Positions 24,885 through 32,434 of a stretch of DNA of 64,000 nt are shown piece after piece. The notes beneath the pieces were generated by a model. It had not been told where the DNA came from. It worked only from the letters and a program-made list of their open reading frames with translations, and searched no databases. Location: NCBI GenBank assembly GCA_045657625.1, contig JAZOTM010000001.1, forward strand, positions 25,920-89,919, read 5' to 3'. The translations under genes and the position numbers were made by a program. Numbering within the stretch: the stretch's first letter is position 1; each line of letters opens with the position of its first letter. The stretch comes from JAZOTM01 sp045657625. GTDB taxonomy: Bacteria > Bacillota > Clostridia > Lachnospirales > Lachnospiraceae.

Positions 24885-25739
24885 TTACTCTCGATATTTC
24901 ATTTTGTATTCCTGCGGGGTGCAGCCTGCATATTTTTTAAATGTTGTATAGAAATAAGACAGGTTATCATACCCGCATTTATAAGCAATTTCTTTAATTG
25001 GCGTGTCTGAGAAAATAAGCAGTCTTTCTGCCTCACCCATACGACAATTGATGATGTAATTATTTATGGTACAACCCGTGAGTGCCTTGAATTTTCTTGA
25101 TAGATAAAATGGACTGATGAAAAATTCTTTTGCAAGGAAGTCTATCGAAAGAGGAAAGGCATAATTTTTTTCTATAAATCTGAGTACAGGTTTCATATCT
25201 TTGCCTTTTGTTTCGGGCTCATTTTCCCATATGTCTAAGTGATAATCTCTGTAAATGATCGTAAGGATAGACTCCAAGATGCTGTTGAGTTTGGCAGTGT
25301 CTACGGACATGGTGTCCACGGTTTGATTGAGTATATATCGGAATGTGGAATCAAAAAAAGTCTTATTGGAGCCGGCATGGATTTGTGGAGAAGTATTTTC
25401 TGATATTAGGTGGTTATTTTCGAGGCCGTCTATTTGAATTCCGGAAATGCCAATGCAAACTTGTTCAATTGGATTGTTGACATCTGTTTTTTCTGCATGC
25501 ATGACGCCTGCGTTCTTGATTATGATATCTCCCGGATGTGTTTCGTAATATCGATCTCCGCAGTATAAAGCGCTTTTCCCTGCAAATATATAGGAAAGTT
25601 CGAGGGTGTCAGCATGAGAATGGGTGTGAAAAGACCAACCGGGATCGGATGCCGCATGTACGTAACTTAAATTTGTGATAGAAACGTTTTGAAATAATCT
25701 TTTGTTGGATGTAAAAGAAGGAAAATTCGCAGTATACAT
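24885..25739 (-). CDS. AraC-family transcriptional regulator with cupin sensor domain
   Basis: About 284 residues. The N-terminal part is a cupin-like ligand domain (WSFHTHSHADTLELSYIFAG, YYETHPGDIIIKNAGVMHAE). The C-terminal 100 residues hold two HTH motifs ending in KCGYDNLSYFYTTFKKYAGC and TPQEYKMKYRE. The start at 25739 is chosen because AAGGAG lies six bases before it; the longer frame to 25796 lacks a ribosome site. The family normally senses sugars or small metabolites. It is convergent with the island operon. Its 3' end is copied at 15399-15498, so it may belong to the island or mark its right junction. Confidence 0.87.
   Translation of the reverse strand: MYTANFPSFTSNKRLFQNVSITNLSYVHAASDPGWSFHTHSHADTLELSYIFAGKSALYCGDRYYETHPGDIIIKNAGVMHAEKTDVNNPIEQVCIGISGIQIDGLENNHLISENTSPQIHAGSNKTFFDSTFRYILNQTVDTMSVDTAKLNSILESILTIIYRDYHLDIWENEPETKGKDMKPVLRFIEKNYAFPLSIDFLAKEFFISPFYLSRKFKALTGCTINNYIINCRMGEAERLLIFSDTPIKEIAYKCGYDNLSYFYTTFKKYAGCTPQEYKMKYRE
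24892..24991 (-). repeat. 100-bp direct repeat, right copy
   Basis: Matches 15399-15498 without gaps, with six differences by eye. It covers the last third of the AraC HTH domain, inside the intact gene. Confidence 0.85.
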
Positions 25740-26017
25740 AAGCATCTCCTTACTGTTTATGGAAAAGTTTGTATTGGGTTTCGATAGTTTCATCATATAA
25801 GTAAATATCTTTTAGAGCAAGATTTTAGAATAGAATAGCAAGAAATTGAAATCGTCTTTTGAGAAATAAGATGGTAAGAGGCTATTTATAAGGGCTGTAG
25901 AAAGTTAAGAAAGCAAGATAGTAAAATATAAAAGCGATTTTTTGGAATGGTCAAGGCAAAAAAATGAATATATCATGGATGCAACAAACGAAACCAGAAA
26001 AAATGGAGGCGAATAAA

Positions 26018-26896
26018 ATGCATTTTTCAAGTGATATTAATAGACCGCCGTATGAGGCAAAAGATGGATTTTTACAGGTGACAAGTGGATGTTCCCATGG
26101 AAAGTGTGAGTTTTGTACTTTTTATAAGGACGCACCCTTTCGCATTTCTCCCATGGAGGAAATAAGGGAAGATATCGAGGAACTTTCGAAATATGGTTGG
26201 GATTTTGAAAGAATCTATCTTCAGGGAGCAGATCCTTTTATTTTGCCATTTGATCGGTTAAAAGAAATTGCGGAGTTGATTCATGAAAAGATACCTTCCG
26301 TAAAGACCATAGGAGGATATGCAAGGGTTGACAATTTGAAGAATAAGACAGTTGATGAATTAAAAGAACTTCATAAGCTGGGTTATAGCAATTTTTATTT
26401 CGGAAATGAGTCGGGTGACGATTATATTTTAAAGAAAATGAATAAAGGATACGAAGCAAAAACGGTTGTCGATATGCTGAAAAAACTGGATGATGCAGGC
26501 ATGCCTTATGTTATGAATTTCCTTGGAGGCCTTGGAGGTCATGGGTATGGGGATAGTCATGCAGTAAAATCTGCAGAGGTGATAAATCAGTTGCACCCGA
26601 GTATGGTGTATGCGTCAGAACTTACGCTTTTTCCGGATACTCCACTTTCAAGAGATTTGCGGGAAGGCAAATTTGTGGAAGCCACGGAACAAGAACGATT
26701 CGAGGAGTTAAAAACGCTGATAGAAAAGATTGAAGTTCCGACGGTCTTTCGTGCAGAACATGTGACATTGCCGGCTCCTATCCGAGGACGTCTCCCGGAA
26801 GATAGAGAGGAAATCCTGGGATATCTGGATAATCTGATTGAGGCTGCAAAGAAAGGGGCCTTTGATAACTATAGAAGCAGAATTGTTGGATTATAA
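26018..26896 (+). CDS. Radical SAM protein (CX4CX2C type)
   Basis: About 292 residues. The iron-sulfur motif is CSHGKCEFC, a CX4CX2C variant seen in a clostridial radical SAM group. It is followed by a TIM-barrel with IYLQGADPF, GYARVDNL and YFGNESGDD, where the SAM-binding features are expected. GGAGG at 26005-26009 fixes the ATG at 26018; the longer frame from 25964 is not supported. A paralog with the same architecture lies at 53440-54333. The reaction is unknown. It is 13 bp upstream of an FMN reductase-like gene, which could supply electrons. Confidence 0.82.
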   Translation: MHFSSDINRPPYEAKDGFLQVTSGCSHGKCEFCTFYKDAPFRISPMEEIREDIEELSKYGWDFERIYLQGADPFILPFDRLKEIAELIHEKIPSVKTIGGYARVDNLKNKTVDELKELHKLGYSNFYFGNESGDDYILKKMNKGYEAKTVVDMLKKLDDAGMPYVMNFLGGLGGHGYGDSHAVKSAEVINQLHPSMVYASELTLFPDTPLSRDLREGKFVEATEQERFEELKTLIEKIEVPTVFRAEHVTLPAPIRGRLPEDREEILGYLDNLIEAAKKGAFDNYRSRIVGL

Positions 26897-26909
26897 GGAG
26901 TGAGAAGAC

Positions 26910-27452
26910 ATGAGTAAGGTATTATTGGTAAATGGTAGTCCCCATGTGAATGGGAATACGGCAGCAGCCCTTGCTATCATAGAGGACGTGTTAGCGAAAA
27001 GAGGAATTGTAACAAAAAGATTTGAACTGGGAAATAAGCCGGTTAGGGGCTGTATCAATTGCCAGAGATGTGCAAATACGCACAGGTGTGCATTTGAAGA
27101 TGATAAATGCAACGAATTGATAGAAGGAATGTTAGAAGCAGATGGAATTTTTATCGGAACACCGGTTTATTTTGCGGGACCGAATGGCATCCTATGTGCC
27201 TTGCTGGATCGTGCATTTTATGCTACAGCAAATTTCGGACAGATGTTGAAAGGCAAGCCGGCAGCAGCAATAGCGACTTGCTGGAGGGCAGGTGCAACAC
27301 CATCTATTGATAGGATAAATAAGTATTTTACTTATAGTCAGATGCCGGTTGTTAGCAGTGATTACTGGAATGGATATCTGGGAAGTGGTGATCGATTTGG
27401 AACACAGGTACTTCAGACGTTGGGTGAAAATATGGCGGATCTTTTAAATTAA
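26910..27452 (+). CDS. NADPH-dependent FMN reductase / iron-sulfur flavoprotein family
   Basis: A 180-residue flavodoxin-fold protein. The FMN phosphate loop is NGSPHVNGNTAAA. A Cys cluster, GCINCQRCANTHRC, resembles the cluster motif of archaeal-type iron-sulfur flavoproteins, and GTPVYFAGPNGILCALLDR is the usual FMN ring-binding segment. It would carry electrons between a nicotinamide donor and a partner such as the radical SAM enzyme 13 bp upstream; that pairing is inference. A terminator follows. Confidence 0.85.
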   Translation: MSKVLLVNGSPHVNGNTAAALAIIEDVLAKRGIVTKRFELGNKPVRGCINCQRCANTHRCAFEDDKCNELIEGMLEADGIFIGTPVYFAGPNGILCALLDRAFYATANFGQMLKGKPAAAIATCWRAGATPSIDRINKYFTYSQMPVVSSDYWNGYLGSGDRFGTQVLQTLGENMADLLN

Positions 27453-27473
27453 TCATGAGGAAAAGTTACGGAG

Positions 27474-27502
27474 CAGCTATTTCGCTAGAAGTAGCTGTTT
27501 TT
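27474..27502 (+). terminator. Terminator after the flavoprotein gene
   Basis: CAGCTATTTC (27474-27483) pairs with GAAGTAGCTG (27488-27497) with one G-U, then TTTTTG. Confidence 0.75.
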
Positions 27503-27613
27503 GTATTATCTAAATTCTTTTTTTACGAGATATTTTTATAAAATATATGAAAGAAAGAGTATAATTTTCTAAGAGAGTGAAATGCACGTATCAGAAGAAA
27601 AGAGGATATCAGT

Positions 27614-27787
27614 ATGGCAAAAATTCAAATTACAAAAGGAAGTGTGCAGGAGACGTTAATCATTCCGCTGTATGGACGGAAACTTTCAGCAGAACAATTT
27701 CCGACCTTATATCAAGATGCTTATGCAGCAAAAGTGTGTGATAGTCTTGCGAAAATGTATATTCATCGCATGGAGTTTGTGGAATAG
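27614..27787 (+). pseudogene. Truncated class I SAM methyltransferase (LCM-like), N-terminus only
   Basis: A 57-codon frame that begins like the leucine carboxyl methyltransferase family: SVQETLIIPLYGRKLSAEQF, then FPTLYQDAYAAKVCDSL. It stops at 27785. The methyltransferase core of about 200 residues that should follow is absent, and the next gene begins 21 bp later. It is a broken gene. Confidence 0.7.
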
Positions 27788-27808
27788 TTGTAATAGGATA
27801 TTTAGAAA

Positions 27809-28601
27809 ATGGATGATATATATAATTTGCTTAGTAGTTATTTGGCCGGAAATAATAACGAAGGAATAAATGAAAATTTAGCACAATTTTTTTTGACATA
27901 TTTAAATGATGTACCAAGAATGAGGGTTTCTGATGTGGCGAGTCATTGTCATACGTCAGAACCATCGGTTATACGTTTTTGCAGAAAACTAGGGTATGAT
28001 GGATATCTGGAATTTCGACAGACGGTAAAGGAATACTTGGAAAATGTAGAAGATAAGTATTTAGTTCCGAAATTAGAAATAAATATTTCTACAGACAAGA
28101 AACAGTATGATGAGAGTATAAATACTTGGTTATACAGTGTTTACACGAAAGCCAATGTAGCAATGACGGCAATTTCGAGAGAAAAATTAAAAGCTCTTGC
28201 GATAGATATTAGGGACTATAAACATGTTTTTGTTTATGCAGTGGGGTTATCAAGCTTAATTGCAGAGCGGATGAGGATTCATTTGGCCAGAATGGGAAAA
28301 ACAATCATTACGGTATCTGGATTAAGAATGGAAAACCCAATTATATCCGAGAGAGAAAAAACGTTAGGAATTATTATTAGCCAGCATGGAAGAATTGCGA
28401 AGTCTATAATTGGAAATGATGACATCTATAAGCATTTAGAGGAGTTCTGTGGGAAAAACTTGGTTGGTAACGCAATCAGACAAAAAACAGGCGATGGTAA
28501 GCGATGTAATTCATTTGAAATCAGATGAGGATATGGATATTGATTGTTTGCTGATGTTGTATTTTGAGGAACTGCTTATTGCATACTATCAACAACTGTA
28601 A
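27809..28601 (+). pseudogene. MurR/RpiR-family regulator with a frameshift near its end
   Basis: The N-terminal HTH_6 domain (about 1-75, VSDVASHCHTSEPSVIRFCR) and SIS sugar-phosphate domain (about 120-230, VYAVGLSSLIAERMRIHLAR) are clear. In frame the protein ends at 28528 with an unrelated tail. If one A is removed from the five-A run at 28454-28458, the frame reads TWLVTQSDKKQAMVSD, then VIHLKSDEDMDIDCLLMLYF, and stops at 28601, giving a normal RpiR end. The change could be a real mutation, slippage at the A-run or a sequencing error. It is the likely former regulator of the PTS gene downstream. Confidence 0.78.
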
Positions 28602-28607
28602 GATTTG

Positions 28608-28632
28608 ACTACAAAATTTGTAGTTTTTTTTC
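28608..28632 (+). terminator. Terminator after the RpiR gene
   Basis: ACTACAAA and TTTGTAGT form a short perfect stem followed by eight Ts. Confidence 0.65.
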
Positions 28633-28696
28633 TGCATACTATTCTGACAACTAAAATGTTATTGACTAAATAATGTAGCCAATGGGAGGTAATAGT

Positions 28697-30085
28697 ATGG
28701 CGGATAATAGGCAAATTGCAGCGACAATTCTTGACAGAATTGGGGGAAAAGGAAATGTCATACAAGCAATGCATTGTATGACACGTTTAAGAGTAATTTT
28801 AAAAACAAAAAATGTTGACGTGGAAGATTTAAAGTCAATTGATGGAGTGATTGGTGCTCAATATAGCGGAGAGCAACTTCAAATTATCATTGGACCGAAA
28901 GTTCAAAAAGTATATGCGGAATTTATAGAACTTGCAGAGATTCAAGAGGAGAAGCCAATTGATGAAAATCTAGAGGAAAAGACCTCGGAGAAAACAGGTT
29001 TTAATAAAATTTTGGATGGTATATTTGGATATATTTCAGGTGCAATGACACCTATTATAGGAATTTTTATTGCAGCGGGATTAATTAAAACCATAAATGC
29101 TATTTTTGGCCCATCGCTATTAGGATGGATAACGGAAGAAAGTGATTTATATACATTGTTCACTTTTGTAGGTGATGCAGGGATGTATTTTTTACCCATC
29201 TTTTTAGGTGTTAGTGCTTCTATAAAGTTAAATGTGAACTGGGGCATTGGTGCATATCTCGGAGCGATTATGTTGCATCCGACATTTGTAGAAATGGCAA
29301 CAAATGGTACAAAGTTTTCCGTTTATGGCATTCCTGCGAATGTCCAGAATTATTCTTCATCTGTTATGCCAATTTTGTTGTCAGTATGGGTGATGAGTTA
29401 TATTGAAAAGGGCCTAAAAAAATACATACCGGATGCTTTGCAAGTGCTGGCAGTGCCGGTGGTAACGGTATTAGTTATGACACCACTGGAATTATGTATT
29501 CTGGGACCGGCCGGAGCTTATTTGAGTAATTATTTATGCGGTGGCATTATTGCATTAAATGATATTGCCGGACCGTTAGCCACTATGCTTATAGGTGCGT
29601 TGTTTTTACTTATTGTGTTTACCGGAATGCATTCCATTTTGTATGTGTATTTATTCACAACATTCCCTACTTTGGGATATGATTCCTTTTTCCTGCCTGG
29701 AGTTGTTGCAGCAAGCTGGACAATTGCGGGATGCTGTTTGGCAGCAGTGATAAAATTCAAAGATAAAAAGCAAAGATCTTTTGTGATTAGTAGTTTTATA
29801 GCATGGATTATAGGTGGTGTGGGTGAACCATTTATGTATGGGTTAATACTACCAAGAAAGAAACTTTTGTTTGCATGTTGTATTGCAGGAGGCATTGCGG
29901 GTTTGGTTGCCGGAATAACAGGACTTACAGCGTATGTGTTAGCACCGAATAATGGTGTTTACGGATTGTTTGCATTCATAGGTGGTTCCACTTGGAATTA
30001 TATTGCACTCATTTTAACTGTAGCAGCTTCGGTTATTGCTTCATTTATTGCATGTATGCTTCTTAAAATACAAGAGGATTCATAG
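28697..30085 (+). CDS. PTS transporter EIIBC, beta-glucoside/sucrose/GlcNAc-like
   Basis: About 462 residues. Residues 1-85 form an EIIB domain with the phosphorylated Cys in MHCMTRLRVILK. The rest is a membrane EIIC domain (from about 110) with around ten spans and the GITEPALY-like motif here as GGVGEPFMYGLILP. No EIIA domain is attached, so it must share one encoded elsewhere. GGGAGG fixes the ATG at 28697. It imports and phosphorylates a sugar; which one is not clear. It forms a unit with the MBL-fold gene and the frameshifted RpiR. Confidence 0.88.
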   Translation: MADNRQIAATILDRIGGKGNVIQAMHCMTRLRVILKTKNVDVEDLKSIDGVIGAQYSGEQLQIIIGPKVQKVYAEFIELAEIQEEKPIDENLEEKTSEKTGFNKILDGIFGYISGAMTPIIGIFIAAGLIKTINAIFGPSLLGWITEESDLYTLFTFVGDAGMYFLPIFLGVSASIKLNVNWGIGAYLGAIMLHPTFVEMATNGTKFSVYGIPANVQNYSSSVMPILLSVWVMSYIEKGLKKYIPDALQVLAVPVVTVLVMTPLELCILGPAGAYLSNYLCGGIIALNDIAGPLATMLIGALFLLIVFTGMHSILYVYLFTTFPTLGYDSFFLPGVVAASWTIAGCCLAAVIKFKDKKQRSFVISSFIAWIIGGVGEPFMYGLILPRKKLLFACCIAGGIAGLVAGITGLTAYVLAPNNGVYGLFAFIGGSTWNYIALILTVAASVIASFIACMLLKIQEDS

Positions 30086-30100
30086 TTGTTGGGAGGTTCT

Positions 30101-30985
30101 ATGACATATTTTACACATGAAGAAATTTCGCCACATATCATCCGGATTTGTGACTTGTCTTATACTGCATGTTATTTGGTGAGTGGCAAGGGAAAAACAG
30201 TACTAATTGATACCGGAATTGGCGTAGGAAGTTTAAAACAGTATATAGAGCATGTGATTGGAAAGCACGTGGATGAAGTAGTGTTAACACATGGACATAT
30301 GGATCATGCGTCAGGCGTGGGAGAATTTGCAGATGTACCGATTTATTTGAATGAAAAAGATCGAGAGTTAATGCGAAACCACTGTGAGTTTGCGAACCGG
30401 ATTGATTATATACAAATGACGCAAAAAAATAAACGTGCTGAATTTATAAAAGAAGCGGTCGAACCGCAACTGGTTCCTTGCTTTGATCCGGATTGTACCA
30501 GAAACTATGAGGATGGTCATTTGTTTGAATTGGGTGGTCTTACCATACAAGCAGTTTACGTGCCGGGGCATACCCAAGGATTTCATATGATGCTACTTGT
30601 AGAAGAACGTATGATGCTTTTTGGCGATGGATGTGGAGTCGGTGTTCTTTTAATTGAGGACTGCTGTAGTTGTGTAGAAGATTATTTGCAATCACTCCTT
30701 TCGCTTAAAAAATATGAAAGCAAATATGATCGAATTATTCGAAACCATGGTACTTATGAAAGCCCTAAGGATTTGTTGGGAAATGTAATCCGTGTGGCAC
30801 AGGAGATTCTTGCCGGAAAAGATGATCATATAGAGACGACCAATATTCCGTTGACTTCAGATGTGCCTGTGTACATAGCCAAAGAAACAATTCCGGGTAC
30901 GCAGAAAAGATGTGATGGACTCGAAGGAAATATAATATACGCAGAAAATAAAGTATTAAGAAAACTTCAGGAAGACAAGGAATAA
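30101..30985 (+). CDS. MBL-fold metallo-hydrolase
   Basis: A 294-residue protein of the metallo-beta-lactamase fold. The metal motif is LTHGHMDHASG (HxHxDH), the next His is in VPGHTQGFH and the bridging Asp in LFGDGCG. The ATG at 30101 is preceded by GGGAGG, so the TTG at 30086 is not used. The family includes glyoxalase II, lactonases and phosphodiesterases. Placed after a PTS gene, it may cleave a lactone or ester derived from the imported sugar; this is inference. Between its stop and the terminator at 31139 a short open stretch (to 31074) shows no clear gene. Confidence 0.82.
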   Translation: MTYFTHEEISPHIIRICDLSYTACYLVSGKGKTVLIDTGIGVGSLKQYIEHVIGKHVDEVVLTHGHMDHASGVGEFADVPIYLNEKDRELMRNHCEFANRIDYIQMTQKNKRAEFIKEAVEPQLVPCFDPDCTRNYEDGHLFELGGLTIQAVYVPGHTQGFHMMLLVEERMMLFGDGCGVGVLLIEDCCSCVEDYLQSLLSLKKYESKYDRIIRNHGTYESPKDLLGNVIRVAQEILAGKDDHIETTNIPLTSDVPVYIAKETIPGTQKRCDGLEGNIIYAENKVLRKLQEDKE

Positions 30986-31138
30986 CAGTTGCTGCAAATA
31001 TTGCAGAAATTGCAGCAATGCAGATTGCATTAGATAAGTTCAATCAAACTTTTGATTTTCAAATAGAAGTATAAAAGTATAGGTTTCCGCGTAGACCCTT
31101 TTATATAAAATTGGAAAAACAGTGGTTTAAACAAGCTA

Positions 31139-31177
31139 GGGAGCATGGAAGTACGGTTATACATGCTCCCTTTTTTT
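31139..31177 (+). terminator. Terminator between the MBL gene and lacI
   Basis: GGGAGCATG (31139-31147) pairs with CATGCTCCC (31162-31170), followed by seven Ts. Confidence 0.85.
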
Positions 31178-31184
31178 GAAATCA

Positions 31185-32189
31185 TTATAATGTTTTACCG
31201 GCAATTAGATGCGTAGGAACGATGGTATATTTTTCTTTGATTGATTCGTGATTCAAAAGAGCGGACATATATTCGGAGGCACGTATTGAAATTAAGTCAA
31301 CATTTTGTTGAATACATGTGATGTTCATGAGTAAACGGTTAATTACGGAAACTCCGTCGAAACCGATTAATTTTACATCTTCCGGTATTTTAATATTCAT
31401 ATCCCTTAGAGCTTGCATGACACCAATTGTTCGCCAGTCGCTTATTGCGAATATTCCATCAAATTGAAATCCGGTGGAAATAAGATATCTTATTGTTTGA
31501 GAGGTGTCAGTGACGACTTCGTCCACTTTAGGGATAGAGATAATTTGATCCTCTGAAAAATCGATATTTCTTTTTTTAAGTTCATCACGAAAACCGTTTA
31601 TTCTGTTGGTAGTACGATAGGATATTCGATTACTTCCTACAATGATTGGTTTTTTACATCCGGCTTGGATAAATTCTTGTGCGGCCAGTTGTCCGGAATA
31701 GTAATGATCACTGGAAACCTGGCATATATTTTTTGTTTGCTCAGGAGTATCCGTACAATCTATCCATACGTGTGGGATTCTAGAATCGAGCTTGCTTTTT
31801 ATGGATAAGTATCCGCAGTGTATTAAAAATATCCCTTTTACATGAGCGTCATACATTGTGTCTAAAAGAAAAGGTAAGCGTTCAGGATTTTGTTGCAAAC
31901 TGCTAAATATGAGTTGGTAGTTCTCTTTGTTGAAGTGAGCGGTTAATTTCGTAACGAGTGCCATATAGTAATTTGAAATCTCTGTATCTACGATAATGCC
32001 TATTTTATCAATTTTTCCTTTGCTACCTTGATGAGAAACATAGTTATTTTCTTGCATAGCAGTAAGAATTTTTTCTCGGGTCTTGTCTGAAACCCGTTTA
32101 TCGTTATTAAGAACTCTAGATACTGTTGCGATTGAAACATTACATAAGTCTGCAATGTATTGAACATTAATTTCTTTTTTCTTGGCCAT
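31185..32189 (-). CDS. LacI-family repressor
   Basis: A 334-residue regulator. The LacI HTH and hinge helix are at the N-terminus (IADLCNVSIATVSRVLNNDK) and a periplasmic-binding-protein-like sensor domain follows (IDKIGIIVDTEISNYYMALV, GYLSIKSKLD, IIVGSNRISYRTTNRINGF). It is divergent from the EIIBC-GH1 operon. Two copies of a perfect 14-bp palindrome lie in the 245-bp gap, one near its own start and one before the PTS gene, as expected for a repressor of both. Confidence 0.9.
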   Translation of the reverse strand: MAKKKEINVQYIADLCNVSIATVSRVLNNDKRVSDKTREKILTAMQENNYVSHQGSKGKIDKIGIIVDTEISNYYMALVTKLTAHFNKENYQLIFSSLQQNPERLPFLLDTMYDAHVKGIFLIHCGYLSIKSKLDSRIPHVWIDCTDTPEQTKNICQVSSDHYYSGQLAAQEFIQAGCKKPIIVGSNRISYRTTNRINGFRDELKKRNIDFSEDQIISIPKVDEVVTDTSQTIRYLISTGFQFDGIFAISDWRTIGVMQALRDMNIKIPEDVKLIGFDGVSVINRLLMNITCIQQNVDLISIRASEYMSALLNHESIKEKYTIVPTHLIAGKTL

Positions 32190-32253
32190 TTGTTTTCTCC
32201 ATATAATTATTAATATAACAATAACATAGTTTACAAAAAAATGTAACCAATAA

Positions 32254-32267
32254 ATGTAAATTTACAT
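32254..32267. promoter_or_regulatory. LacI-type operator, copy 1
   Basis: ATGTAAATTTACAT, a perfect palindrome, about 65 bp upstream of the lacI start. The same 14 bases recur at 32397-32410. A degenerate half-site pair (TTACAAAAAAATGTAA) lies at about 32231-32246. Confidence 0.75.
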
Positions 32268-32358
32268 AGCAATTGTGTAAAAAAATACTAAGTTAAATTT
32301 GTGTGTTTTTTACAAATAGTAAGTAAATTCATAAAAAACATTGCAAAACAGTAGTTCA

Positions 32359-32367
32359 TGATATAAT
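32359..32367 (+). promoter_or_regulatory. Extended -10 of the PTS-GH1 operon promoter
   Basis: TG-A-TATAAT at 32359-32367, with a possible TTGCAA -35 at 32341-32346 (15-bp spacer). The second operator begins 30 bp downstream, where a bound repressor would block early elongation. Confidence 0.5.
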
Positions 32368-32396
32368 ATTTGGTTTGTAAAACAAGACAAAGCAAA

Positions 32397-32410
32397 ATGT
32401 AAATTTACAT
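32397..32410. promoter_or_regulatory. LacI-type operator, copy 2
   Basis: Identical to the palindrome at 32254-32267, 143 bp away, directly before the ribosome site of the PTS gene. Confidence 0.78.
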
Positions 32411-32434
32411 TACGAGAAGGTGAGGAGAATTATT

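Noticed and set aside
30950..31074. Open stretch ending in QIALDKFNQTFDFQIEV after the MBL gene, perhaps the tail of a lost gene.
   Set aside because: Only about 35 codons, no start or ribosome site, and no family that I can name.
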